Part shown: in pieces, positions 13,488-64,000 of the stretch
How positions within the stretch are numbered: the first letter of the stretch is position 1
Layout: each line of letters begins with the position of its first letter
Assembly (NCBI RefSeq): GCF_043641665.1
Contig: NC_092192.1
Span: 19,704,978-19,768,977, forward strand
Direction of reading: 5' to 3'
Length of the DNA stretch: 64,000 nt
Origin: Enoplosus armatus
Lineage: Eukaryota > Chordata > Actinopteri > Centrarchiformes > Enoplosidae
Notes under the pieces: generated by a model
What the model was told of the DNA's origin: nothing
Databases searched by the model: none
What the model saw: the letters and a program-made list of their open reading frames with translations, nothing else
Translations under genes and position numbers: made by a program

Positions 13488-13560
13488 ATCAGGAAAATGT
13501 ACTGTAAATGTAAAAGTAAAAGTACTCAATACAAAATGTCCCCTGTGACTGTTTTACTAT
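13488..13560 (+). repeat. Dispersed repeat family C fragment
   Basis: AATCAGGAAAATGTACTGTA and AAAAGTAAAAGTACTCAATA match the family C copy at 10860-11060. It sits directly before a family B fragment, an order also seen at 10860-11460. Confidence 0.6.
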
Positions 13561-13690
13561 CAGCAAATCTTCACATTTGAGGAGCTGGAACCATGAAATG
13601 TTTTTACATGAGAAATAACAATTATCAAAATAGTTGCCAATTCATTTTCTGTCAATTGACTGATTAATTGACTAATTGTTTCAGCTGTAA
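13560..13690 (+). repeat. Dispersed repeat family B fragment
   Basis: Shares CACATTTGAGGAGCTGGAAC, ATAGTTGCCAATTCATTTTC and GACTGATTAATTGACTAATT with the copy at 11240. Confidence 0.65.
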
Positions 13691-14164
13691 ACTGTTTTAA
13701 TTGATTTATTTCTGGTTCTTTACACAGCTATCACAAAGAAAGCATGGTTTTCAAAACACACCTAACACAAGTGCAGACTCTGAGTCTGTGCATGTAAAGT
13801 CACATGTAAAGGGCATGTACCAGGTCGGTTATCTCGTGAGCTGGTGTGTTCATAACCTTCATCTTAACACTGGAAAAACGAAGAGATGGCCACAGACTTC
13901 AGGAGAGAGCGAGAAACCTGCCGGGAAACCTGTTGAACGTGTGACAGTTCGGCACTTTAATCTCTGCAAACCTTAAATGGGAAAGCAACGTTCACAAAAT
14001 GGTAAAGTTGCCTCATCTGAGATAATATTTTCTGCGGGAGCTCAGACATTTGGAGTTGGAGGATCAGCTGTAGAAAGTGTGCTAAATTTCTCCACCACAG
14101 TGTGGTTTGGTAGTCTGACTATACTGTAAGAAATGCATTAGAGAAAATACTTAAGAAATGACTG

Positions 14165-14640
14165 GCCACTCCCGACAGCCTCTCTCTTCACTGAATACAG
14201 TTGGCTTCCCTAAAAGGCTCTGAACATCTCTGTTAGAGATGACTCCTCTCTTTGAGGAAATATCCTCTGGGAGGAAAGAGGCGGCTCGGTTTTAAATCGG
14301 AGCCCTTTAGAAGAAGCACATTCCCCGAGGCTGTTCGCCTCTTGAATGGTAAGCCTCTGGCACTTTAAGGTACAGTTTTTATGCCCGTCTTTGTAATTAT
14401 CTATGGTACTTTGCATATTTGAACACGTTTCACTCATTCGACTTCTGATTTGCAAACCTCTTGCACTTTTAGCTCATCTTTTATATTTATGGTACTTTGT
14501 GAAATGTAACTTGTTCTAATGTATATGGTGGTGTGTGTAATGTTGCCCTGTGGCACTATGAGCTGAGCTCATCAAATCCTAATGTTTGTTGTATTGGCAA
14601 TAAAGTTAACTCAAATCAAACCCAACTCAACTAATCTAGT
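14165..14640 (+). mobile_element. LINE-like 3' tail
   Basis: A non-coding run with several TTGCACTTTTAG/GGTACTTTG segments ends in GTATTGGCAATAAAGTTAAC and a short CTCAAATCAAAC tail. AATAAA followed by a short tandem tail fits the 3' end of non-LTR retroelements in fish. The upstream part (14165-14360) has degraded coding-like sequence but no intact frame. Confidence 0.45.
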
Positions 14641-15637
14641 GTGTCTGAGCAGGCAGAATGTTACAGCTGGTGTGGTCTGATGTAAATGAAAGGCCAGATA
14701 TGGAGCAGTAAACTGACTGCCTTGAATATTTAAATATTATTTTCAGTTCTGTTTATCACCACTGATTGTGCTGGCTGCCATCTTGAATAAAGACATTTCT
14801 GTCACAGTATTTTCCTTTTTCACACCAGTAGGTGATTTTGTTGATCGTATGAATAGTTTTTTGTGTCAATACAGATGTTAGCCCAATGCTAGTTTGTACC
14901 CCTTCGGACAAGTCATATATTATTTTCTACTTTTCTGTATTTCACGTACTATTTTTCACTGCAGTAGTCTCTATTGTTTCATTTTGGGATGATTTATGCG
15001 AGTCATGTCTTACATTTGATATTCATGCGTGTCTTTGGATGGAAAGGACATGTTTAGGAGTATCAGACAGCATCATCCAGCTCTTCTCTGATTTGTCCAG
15101 TCTGAGAGTGGATTGACTCTCAATCATGTGTCTAAATATTACTTGTCCTGCTTTGTGATGCTTATTTGACGATGCCTGACGGAGATGTCTTAGCTGCCAG
15201 CTAATTTAATTGAACAGATTTTGGATCTATCAGCACGGTGTGCAGATCTTTTGTCCAGCAGCTGTAGAAGTGTTTTGATGCTCTACACTGTCATTAATAG
15301 TTTTAAGAACACAACACCTTTTGAAGCATGCACTTGCTGTTTTGCAAATGGAAACAGTTTTGGTGTGTCACTTATTCTCAAAACTAGGTCTTGTGTTTCA
15401 AACACTGCATTAAAATAATTGAGAAGAACTGAAACTTGCATTTGGCCGAGATCTTTTTACTGTTTGCATTCAGCCTGGAGGTGAGTCCAGGGAAAGGGTA
15501 AGTTTAGAGAAAAACTTCCCCACTTCCCCTCTGAATGGAGTTTTGTTTTGGGTTCCTTAAATCATTGAAAAAATAACATCATTGGGACTATTTCTTCTGT
15601 ATAAGGGTTAAAACCTTATTTTTAAGATGGTACATGA

Positions 15638-15685
15638 ACAAAGAACACAACCTCTGAATAAATAACAAGATAAATTATCTTTATT
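15638..15685 (-). terminator. Candidate polyadenylation site
   Basis: On the minus strand AATAAA lies at 15685-15680, in AT-rich context. A GT-rich stretch (reading GTTGTGTTCTTTG) follows about 30-45 nt downstream, at roughly 15650-15638. This is the usual order of signal and downstream element. It is assigned to atp2a3 only because it is the nearest convincing site. Confidence 0.4.
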
Positions 15686-16133
15686 TCCACGTCTTTGTCA
15701 TTTATAAAATTATGTGTCCACAATTAATATTAACAAGGCAATACAGAGAATCCTTTTAATTTCTCAGAGGTGGAACTCGGGCTCTAGAGACGGTTTATTT
15801 GTCTACACAGACAGAGAAAAAGGGAACTGTTGGTCAGATGTTAATGATATGAACCTGATCACACCTTCACTCTTAGTAAAAGGTGTTCTCTTTTGTTTTG
15901 TTTTTACAGCTGGTAGAGGACTTAGCGTACCATGCTGGAAGAGTTGTCAGACCCGAAAGGATTGTCACGGGTCTCTAGAGCCTGCGTCCACACCAAGCCC
16001 TTCAATGTACAGTCAGAAAACTTCATAACCCAGGATTCATCACTGCTTATCGCTCAGTGTAAACCAGACACAGTTCATTCACAAATTCTTTAACATTCTC
16101 ACACCGGGTAACTATCACTGAAATGATCAGCGT

Positions 16134-16136
16134 CAC

Positions 16137-16178
<42 letters not shown>
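16134..16178 (+). repeat. CAT trinucleotide array
   Basis: About 14 ATC/CAT units in the probable 3' untranslated region (ATG units on the sense strand). Confidence 0.95.
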
Positions 16179-18454
16179 TAATTAGCGTAAGCATGATTCT
16201 TGTCTATCTTAAACATGATAACGTTGTATTCTTTTCCCTACAGTAAAAGACACAAAACCCCAGCAACTGTAAAAACCAAACGGGAACAATGAAGAAACAA
16301 CCTTTCTATTCTACAAAACAAAAAAACAAAACAAAAAGAATGAGATCCTTAGATACCATGTGCTCAAAGAAAAATAAAAAAATGGCTTCTCGCAAGTCTG
16401 TCTGTTGTTGGTAAGTAGGTTTCATTGATGTAAGTTATCAAAAAATTAAATATTATATACTGTATAGGTTATTATTACAGTAACAAGGTTCCATGCGATC
16501 ATATTCTCATCTTCTGTACAGAGTTGAGGATTCAGTAGTAAATAACAAGGCTATACAGACCTATAGTGCCTGGTGGCCAGAGTGCCAGCATGTTACAAAG
16601 CCATGGAGACCAGGGACAGGGACAGGGACAGGTGGTCTGCTGGTCTGGACAGAGGTGCCACATTCTCATGATGGTGGGAAAAAAAAAAAACTTAATAAAG
16701 GGCTGAAGACATCGCTGAACATAAGGGTGGTTTTATTTTATTATAATCAAAATCAAGCCATTATTTACTTGAGACAAAATCCAGAAAATGATAGGGAATA
16801 CTCCACCCTTAAATCTCCTCATGTCTTCATAGGTCATCAGGCTATGGTGTTCAGGAGTTCTTTTGTGCCTGGTGATGTGTTTTAATACTATTTTTAAGTC
16901 TACTTTCCCTCAATTTGCTTCATCAACTTCTACTTCAATTAGTGATTTTCTACTGTACATTTCCAAAAGTGACCCCAGAGAGCATGTGGAGCTGGAAATA
17001 TCTGGAGTCGATGATGTCATGCCATCTCAGTTTGGCTAGTTATCCCCCGGAGTAAGAAAAAAAAATATCACCAAGCAACAAAATAGATGAATACAACCAC
17101 CTACAGTCCCTGTAAGCAATAGCAGATGGGTGACTGATGTTGAAGTGTTTAAAGATGGATTTTCCTTTAGATTCTAAACCATGCTCTATGTAACAGAAAT
17201 GTGCAGAAATCGGGTCTGGAAGCAAGAAAAGGAAGGAAAAAGAGGAAAGACCTGCGCGTGTGTCAACAACTCCCTGTTAATTTCATTAAATTCATTCGAA
17301 GCAACTGGCACAAAGTTTTTGATCCAGCACCTTTACAAAGTTTTTTTTTTTTTTTTTTTCTTTTTGAATGTGCATGCTCTCCTCTATTCTACGTGGAATC
17401 AACAAGAGACCAAACACACCGCTGACCCGGTCCTCAAAGCACCAGGACCCAACACAAAAACCCATAATTAAGACTTAAAGACACAATCCAAACCCCGTGG
17501 GTTCATTCAGTCAAATACATTACTATCTAGTCATTATAAAACAATATCCAAGTGAGTCGCTAAAGCATCGAGAGAGCAGGAGGAGCTGAGGGAGCAGCGC
17601 ACAAAGCACAACAAAAAGGGGTCTCCTATTAAACATGCCTTAGACCAGGTGGACATTCAGAGTCTTTTAAGACCTCGAGTGATCACAACGAATATCACTG
17701 TCAGGGCACGTATGAGCGAGAGTGCTGGCGGTGGGTGAAAGGGTAATTAAAGGCTAGCAGGAACACATTCATTTCGACCACATATTCAATGTGGAGGTGC
17801 AGTGGGCTGTATAAGGCATGGATGTTAAATGTGCTTAATATAAATGATTCGTGAGCAGGTGAGACAATCAAGCAGTTTAGTTGCCAATCCTTAACTTACT
17901 TTAAACTACGTCATCTGTGCGATTCAACGACTGAAAAGCCTATCGAGTCAAATTAGACAAATTCATTTAAATAAGGCTAAACGCACGCGCAGCTTAGCGC
18001 TGGTGCAGGGTTAGGAATAACTGAATACATTAAAAAGGTAAATCAACAACGTGATGCTCTGAGACAAATATTCTGGAGCTTCATCCTCTTCAGATCTACC
18101 TTTAATTTAGATATTTGACAGCTAACACTCCAACGGCAGCACAGCAGATGGACATTAAAGTGAGGCTTAACACGACCAGCTGAGTGTACTGGTGGCGGAC
18201 AACTACTCTACTGATATGCTGGTTTGGTTGCTGTTTGACATTTATTATTTATTTGATTTTTTTTTATTTTTTTTATCTTTACCAAGTCTGTGAGCTGACC
18301 TCAGCTCCTCGAATTAAGAGCCGAAGGAAGCGGCCAAGCAGCGTAAAGCTATTCACACCTTTTAGGTGGGGCGACATCTCCACACCCCCGACTCAAGAGC
18401 CAGATAACGTCCCGACCCCGGGCCCACAGCTGCCTCCTCGACAGAGAGCACGAA

Positions 18455-18490
<36 letters not shown>

Positions 18491-18896
18491 CAAGACAGGC
18501 AAAAGGAGAGTAGTTCTGCATAAAACACGATCAACAGGAGTTGGACCTTGTATGTGCGGCAAGCGTGAAGACGAGGAGTGACTGAAGGAGCAGCGCTGTG
18601 ACAAACTGGCCAGAGATACGATTGTGTTGTGCTGAGAAGGCCGTGCTCCTGCAGAGCTGGCTGGAATTCAGTGCCCGTAGTGTGGGTAGCAGAAGCCTGG
18701 GCAGTACCTCCAGATTAATGTTTTTGTGGACACACACAGGTACGATGGCTCTCTACTCTGGTCATGCCGCCTCCAGAGCCGGCTGTTTTCACCTTTCCAC
18801 ATTCTTGCTGATGCTCTTCCTTTGCCAGTGTGATTCCACCAGTCTCTTCTCCACGGTAGGCCTCTCAATCTCTCTTTCGGTCTCTGTGTTAATATC

Positions 18897-18945
18897 CCAC
18901 CCTCCCCTCCCCTCCCACCCCCTCCCCTCCCCTCCCATCCCACCC
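18897..18945 (-). repeat. G-rich block on the sense strand of the probable 3' UTR
   Basis: The plus strand is CCCTCCCC repeats. On the atp2a3 sense strand this gives seven or more GGG/GGGG runs with loops of one to three bases, a strong RNA G-quadruplex pattern if transcribed. Confidence 0.7.
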
Positions 18946-19388
18946 AGTATTATCAACCTCTGTTCCCCTGTCCTCCCTCTCCTTCCCTCCTCAAAGTCCA
19001 GTTACCGCACCACTAAGTTTGTACTGTACAGTCAGAAAACCAATGAGCAGAAATCTTTAAAAAGCAGAGCCCTGGGCAGTTTTTTTTTTTCTGCAGTTGT
19101 TTCTCGCTCTCGCAACTATAAAGACAGGCCTGCATCTGCCCGTTCACACACACACACACACACACACAGAGCTCGTTCACTCACACACTCGTACAAAGCC
19201 ATGCTCGCAGGAACACACATGCTCTCCTTCTTGCACACTCGTTCTCATGCAAGCCCTGCTCATCTCTTGTGGTGGTTTGTTGGACATGCAGGGGTGGGGA
19301 ATGAGGACAGGGGAGAAAAGGTTCCTAGCTCATAAAGGGAAGAGGGTAGGCGTGTGTCTAAGTGTGTGAGTGTGTTGAGGGAGAGGTC

Positions 19389-58110
<38,722 letters not shown>

Positions 58111-58164
58111 GACGTCATGTTATTGCTCGCGGTCTCCTTGCTTGCAGACTTCAACACGGTCAGC

Positions 58165-58235
58165 TGCACCGTCAGCGCCCCCGGTGCCTTGCTCAAGGAC
58201 ACCCTTGTAACTGTGGGTGTGTGGCCCTCAGCAGC
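58165..58235 (+). mobile_element. Short SINE-like fragment upstream of atp2a3
   Basis: GGTGCCTTGCTCAAGGACAC parallels the CTTGCTCAAGGACACTTCGA segment of the SINE at 10115-10395. Only this core is recognisable. Confidence 0.4.
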
Positions 58236-59649
58236 CAGGCCGCCGCTGTTCGCTGGCTGAGCTGTGTCTCCTCAGAGCAGCCCCGGGGCCAGTTGCACAG
58301 AGATTAGGTTAATCTAGTCAATTAGTTTTACTCTGAGACTAGTTTTATGCAAGTCAGACAAAAGTAGGAGTGACTCATTTTAAGCTTAAAGAGATAGCAG
58401 CCCCCCCCCCCCCCCCCCTCCACCCCCCAGGGCTGTTCTGCACAGTGAAGGTGTCCTCACAGCTGATAAGAAAAGAGGAAAACATGGCTTCCTGAGGTAA
58501 TCACTTGAAATGTGTATCATTCTTATTTCATGCATTTCACACGTCATTGAATAAATGATAAATGATCTTTGTCTTGTGCTCAAGAGAACACAGGTGAGCA
58601 GCGGGTGTTTTTTTACTCAATCATTTGCATACACTGAAAAGTACCCCAGGAAGTCAAGAATTAGACAGCTTTGAGCAGCCAGTGGATTTACAGTCTACTG
58701 TTTACTTATTTGTTAAGTCTAAACCATTGTCAAAGTCAATACTTGTGAGAGCTGCCCCCTGATGTCCCAGAAGTCATTGCAAGATGGATGGCAGATGGGA
58801 CAATCCACATTTATAGTGTTCTAATTTCAAATAATTGGTGCATTTATGTACTTTGCATACAGCTACTGGCTGACATAGCTGTGATGCCCACTGACTACAG
58901 TAACTACAGAGAAAGTAACATGAGGGGTGAGTTTCTGTTTTGTAGCTCAGATTCTTCTCGTTTCTTACAGAGCAGAGGGGTAACATTTAAGCTCTCACGC
59001 TTTGACTGTGTGTTTTATTATATTCATGTCCAGGATACAGCACTCTCACCAGCAAGGAAACGCAATTAAAACAATAAGCATAGATAGAAAATAAAAGCAG
59101 TAGAATATGCAATGTAAAACAACAAAATAAATGTGAGTGTCCTGTCACCGGTGAAATGAGCCGGACATTCAGAGCAGCACAATAGCAGCTAAACAGAACG
59201 TCTCAAACTCTGACAGCTGTGTTCTCCGTCCTTGCAATCTTGCCAGACTGTTCTTTCAAGGAGACTTGGCAAGAACATCCTTCTCAAGTCCATTCTTGGC
59301 TGTCCTGGTATTGAGAAACAGCCTCTGAGTCCTCAGGACCAAGGTTGAATACCTCTGCTTCAGAGGATGTTTGCCGACGCAGGGTCTGAACCCAGGAGAT
59401 CCAGCTAGAGGACAGATCCTTTTAAGTTAAAGTGGAATCAAACGTAGCTTCTGCCCCATTTAAGTCCACGTATAATATATACATCGAGGCCCAGGAAGTA
59501 ATTGTTAACTTTAGGAATTACAGGTATACTCACATTTGCAAGAAGGGTGTGAATGAAAAATAAAAAGACGGTACAGTTATTATTTTCTTGCAACAACCAG
59601 GAAATAACCACTTATTGGAAAATGATTACGTCATGGTCTAGAAAGATGA

Positions 59650-59890
59650 AAGATGCAATGGTGGAAGAGAACTCACATCCTTTATGTAAGTACAACAATG
59701 TGAGAATCCTCCATCACAAGTCCTGGATTCAAAAGTTAGTGAAAACACAGATGTATTATCAGCAAAATGTACTTAAAGTATCAAAAGTAAAAGTATTCGT
59801 TCTGCAGAAAACGGCCCCTTTAACTGATATATTATCATACATAAATCATTTGATTATTAATATTAATGCATCAAGCACTGACCTCTTTGG
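59650..59890 (+). repeat. Dispersed repeat family C copy
   Basis: AATCCTCCATCACAAGTCCT, AAAATGTACTTAAAGTATCA and AAAGTAAAAGTATTCGTTCT, ending in an AT-rich tail. An open frame of about 130 codons across this region is a by-product of the repeat and is not called. Confidence 0.65.
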
Positions 59891-62800
59891 GCCTCGGACA
59901 GTTATTGAAATGAAACCATGTGAGGAGTTTAGAGGAGAAATGTCTCTTTAGCGGAGCAGCTGACAACTCACAGCCGTCTGAAACGTGACAAGTCCCTCAA
60001 AATTATACTTAAGTATAGTACCAGTAAATCAGAAAAAGGAAAAAAAGAAACCTTCATACATGGGTAAGGTGTAGGATAAAAATCCAGGTGGATGGTAAAA
60101 AATATGTTCTATACATTGGTGTGTTTTAACAATCTACTAGCCCATATTTATCAAAGGCTTTTTATTTTTTACCATCTTGAGTGCCTGGAATGTGTTTTAA
60201 AAGTACGTCTTGTCCCCTCCAGGAGCGCCATGAGGTCCAAGTAACACCAGCAGGGCTGCTCTGATCATCTTCTTCTTAAGAGAAATGTGAATTCTAATAA
60301 AAGGAGTCACCACAGATAGTTGAACAATCCTCTCTCCACTCCTCCTGCTAGTCTATTATTATAATGTAGCAGTGGCAATATAGTTGCCCAGGGCAATACA
60401 TTTTCCTTTTCCTGAGACATCACGATTGCATCCTGGTGACTGAAATGATTCTTTTTTATGAATCCATAGAGATAGATAGATAGATACTGATAGATAATGT
60501 ATGCACAAATTCACTTTCCTTGTTTATCGTGGTCCAACACATTCACTTTGGCCCACACATAACCCTGTTTCAACCAGAGATACGCTCTCAACTACAGCAA
60601 CTCTTTAACGTTTGGCTTTCAGCGCCCTGGTTGCTCGTATTATGGCTGAATTGGTGCCTCACACAACAGTGCAAGTCTGCATATCATTCACTGAAACCCC
60701 ATTGGGAGTTGAACTTCATGGAAAACTGTCACTTTCTGGAAAACAGTACAGGTGATCTCATGCGTCATGTACAGTGGGCGTAACCTAAACTTCCACCAAG
60801 TGAAACCATCACATATTTGTTATCATCTGTGCCTATGAGCAAACTCCTTTTCTCCCACCGTCTAATGTCCTATTGGTTTAATGATGATTGTTTTGCCCAG
60901 CTTGGGCGACTGCACCTTTACCCTTGTGGTTACATGATGGTTCCTAAAGTCTAGCCTGCCTCAATCCATTATAAACCTGTTTATTAAAGAAACATCCCGA
61001 TGCTTTACAGTTTGTGAATGTGGAGCACACTCAGGGGGGAAATCAGCCGTTTATTCATGGAATTTGCCCATTCATCATTGACTTGGGAAGAATCAGCCAA
61101 CTAAATGCAAGTAGGGAAACCAGTGTTCCAGATTTCCCTTCCATCACTTTATCCTGAGTGTAAGGTTACCGCAGCACAGTATCCCCACAGAATGCAGACG
61201 CTGAAATGGGTCCACTGTTGGAGATCACAGGCGCTGGACTGGGACTTCGTTGGGCACAAAGTATAAAAGGAACAAGGTGCTCCAATTCTGTCCTCGTTCA
61301 CAGCTGGCCTCTTCTCTCACAGCAAAAAAAAAAAAAGCATATTTATATCCAGAGCTTACATAACTTCCAGAGCTGCTGTCTGGAGGATGGTAGCTGGCTA
61401 CATGAAGTTCTTGGATGTTAAGTGCCTACAAGTGCCCTCTCGCTTACTTTGGAGGTTCTGTCTTTGCTTCTGCGTCAATATTCAGATCCAGAGATTTCTA
61501 TTTTAAAAGCCAGACCTCACTACAGCTATCCACAGATCCCCAGCAGACACTCGGGCTACAACCACAGGCTCCACTTCTACTGCTCGCTGCCCACTCACAC
61601 TCACAGTCAGTGAGATTATCGTTAGTCATCGTCAGTATCGATTTATGGCTTGAAGTTGTCTCTAAACTTGTGTGTATGAGTGTCTTTGCATCAGTCCTCA
61701 AGGTGACATAAACTCTGAGAGAACCCCTTCAATGCCAAAGCTCTCATGAAAAGGAAATCCCCACCCCGGACCCCCTCTACGGCTCTCTCTCTCTTTCCCT
61801 TCAGTGGCGCACACTGGGGGACTGTGCTAGTCTCAGCGCCAGTCACACAACATTTTCCACACAGCACTATCAGCCTTCCAATAGCATTTGCCTTCCCCTT
61901 TGGTTCGCAGCTTTCATTTGCATGAGGGAAATGAGCCGTGGCCTCCCAAGCATGAAAAAAAGAAAAATATATTTCCCTCCACCTTGCACGTGATGCATCA
62001 CAAACCTACCGCAGCTCCATCTAAGACCATTTTACATTTGATATGAAAATATATTTTGAATTTGACTCCCCCCTTGATGTTTTTCCCTTGAGCTTGGTGC
62101 ATTTGAAACCCTTCTGCAGCCTCTACAAAAGACAGGAGTGTTGGGGACAAACAGCTGCTGCTGCCATTGACTTTGAATCAAGGAGATGTGATGCGAGTCA
62201 CAAAAAAAAGAAAAAAAGAAAAAAGAAAAAAAGAAAACAGTCTGGAGCAGCTGAACCTGACAGGCAACCCAAGTGGCGAGTCAACCCCACCCAGCCGCCT
62301 CACCATTAATAATCCTCTCTTCTCTTTTCCCCCTTTCTCCTTCCCCTCTTCCTCGTTCTGGGGCTCTGCACATCTGTGAGAAAGTCATCATCTCAGTCAG
62401 GCACAGCAGGATGCCGCGCAACCTGTCAGCCCCGGGAAGAGAAGGGAAATGTTCTATGTCAGGGGAGAGCTGTCTGCGGTTATGCTGTCTTAATACCAGC
62501 TCAATATTTTCAATGCAGTTCTCCAGTGATGGTTGGAATCACAGTATCCAGTATCAAAGAGGCAATGGGAACTTTTTTAAGCATTTTAAACGTTTTTGTA
62601 CCTCAAAGAAATCAAAACCATTTCCCAAAATGTGACCATGTGGCCATCAGCGTGCTGCAGAAGCCTGTAAAGGAGTTTTATGCAACTAGGGAGTTACTTT
62701 AATTATCTTACTGGTGCACAGAAACGATGGCTTTTGATGTGAAGGATTTTCATGTGACATAATTTAACAAGGCCACTTGTCTCATTGTTTGCAGCGGCGC

Positions 62801-64000
62801 CATTTCTGAAAAGAGATGTAAACAGCTCACAGAGAGTTCTTTTACATAGAGAATACAGAGCTACAGTGCTTTTAACTTTTCCATTTGCTTTTGTGGGTGT
62901 CAGTTTTCCACCATTGTTAAGCTTAAGGCTCCATTTTGAGGTTGGTTTCCTATCAGGGTGGGCGCTCCCTGTTTGCACCCGGCTCACTGGTCAGTGCACT
63001 TTGTGTTGAAGGGAATATTGCCTTGCTAGTCCAGTCTTGATTATGTGATCTTCGACAACAAGGAGGTAGGTAATGATTTCTGTGTCTGGTTGGAACCTGA
63101 AAGGTTTAAAGGGGAACTTTTCATGTCTTTTGGGGCTACAAGTTGGAAACCAATGTAGTTACAGAACATTCAACTCACAGTGTATTTTAGCACTAGTGAT
63201 TTTAATAGAACTGTTGAACCTTTGATTAGTGTCTCTGTCATTCGTGCTCCCTCCAACATTGCTCAGATAAACCATCTGAATTAATCAGAGCTTTTCTATT
63301 GGCCGTGATTAATGTTGATATTTGTGTGTGATGTGATTAAACTGCACAACCTTTGACAGCCCTCTTTCTACACTTGTCACTATTCATTTTCCATTCTCCC
63401 CAGAGCCAACACTTTAATTCTGAATAGGCTAGCCAGGCTCCAGCACGCGCACACACACACACACACAAACATCATCATCATCACCACATCCAGGCTTGCT
63501 ACTCAATCATTTTTGGTCAGGATGAGTCACCGTGCGATGACGGGGCTCACCCTGTCAATCAGTCCATAATGGAATCAAACGCTGCATATGAAGCAATTAC
63601 CCGAGTCACTGATGATGTGTGTGGTTAATAGGCAGCCCAGTGCAGGCCACAAACACTCACACACACACACACACACACACAACCAGATCACATCCTGGAG
63701 GGAAAGGACAAGATGGAAACTATGCTCATGACTTATCATCAGTCTCAATAGAAAAGATCACTTGTTTATCCCTCCTGGTGCTAGAGGACATTGTTGATTA
63801 TCAAACAGCCGATCAACAAAAATGAACATGTGTTGTTGCTAATTAAGTCATTTATCACAAAAAACTGAAAACATAATATGTACTATCTTCTCAAATGTGT
63901 ATGACATCATATTTCTCAGTGTTTGACTGTTGGTCAGAATAAAATAAATAATTAAAAGACATTACATGCAGCTATAATCGATATTGGGTAACAGGCAGGC

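Larger units (their letters stand above)
9151..15637. other. Intergenic DNA with repeats, no gene supported
   Basis: Besides the SINE, the LINE-like tail and the family B and C fragments, there is a poly-C run at 10697-10712. No recognisable exon is found on either strand. Confidence 0.7.
15660..19388 (-). other. atp2a3: Probable atp2a3 3' untranslated region
   Basis: About 3.7 kb downstream of the stop without a supportable exon on either strand. It holds CA, GA and CAT microsatellites, a CT-rich block at 18897-18945 and AT-rich stretches. The best polyadenylation signal seen lies at its far end, at 15685-15680. Earlier AATAAA-type hexamers (for example 16737-16732) have less convincing downstream GT-rich sequence. 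The extent is inference; a shorter 3' end is possible. Confidence 0.45.
58111..64000. other. Upstream intergenic DNA, no gene supported
   Basis: Contains the SINE-like fragment, a family C repeat, poly-C at 58401-58418, a GATA run near 60470, an AAAAAG run at 62201-62237 and CA arrays at 63449-63467 and 63658-63681. Open frames are short and carry no known motif. Confidence 0.7.

Noticed and set aside
18598..19335. 245-codon open frame on the plus strand
   Set aside because: It lies antisense to the probable 3' untranslated region and is kept open by CT-rich and CA-rich low-complexity DNA. No domain or splice support.
59553..59951. 132-codon plus-strand frame
   Set aside because: Overlaps a high-copy family C repeat; composition follows the repeat.

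Overview
This window is vertebrate DNA and almost certainly from a percomorph-type teleost fish. It has split coding exons with GT-AG introns, dense CA/GT microsatellites and homopolymer G/C runs. It also carries several dispersed intronic repeats that I recognise as typical of such fish genomes. The species cannot be named from the sequence alone.

One protein-coding gene fills the centre, on the minus strand: atp2a3, encoding the sarco/endoplasmic reticulum Ca2+-ATPase SERCA3. I placed 21 coding exons between 57638 (start codon) and 19389 (stop codon). Their lengths sum to 3015 nt, giving a 1004-residue protein with no unresolved phase. Frame checks land on family landmarks: T181-GES, E309 in M4, phospho-acceptor D351, N765/E768 in M5, N793/T796/D797 in M6, E905 in M8 and the luminal pair C873/C885. 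Paralog choice rests on SERCA3-like stretches such as [51 protein letters not shown] and [10 protein letters not shown].

Layout by region. 1-8.4 kb: downstream intergenic DNA with a broken hAT transposase tail, a duplicated sequence and dispersed repeats. 8.4-9.2 kb: a CpG-rich island that may be the promoter of another gene reading left. 9.2-15.6 kb: repeats, including a tRNA-derived SINE and a LINE-like tail. About 15.66-19.39 kb: probable 3' untranslated region of atp2a3. 19.4-57.6 kb: the coding exons and introns. 57.64-58.1 kb: GC-rich promoter and 5' leader with CCAAT and GC boxes. 58.1-64 kb: upstream DNA with repeats and no gene I can support.

No wholly new gene system was found. The points most worth checking concern RNA processing of atp2a3: a GC-AG intron 12, exon 10 sandwiched between complementary GT and CA arrays with a weak donor, a 26-nt poly-C acceptor tract before exon 19, an inverted repeat pair filling intron 13, and a perfect 31-bp hairpin in intron 3.
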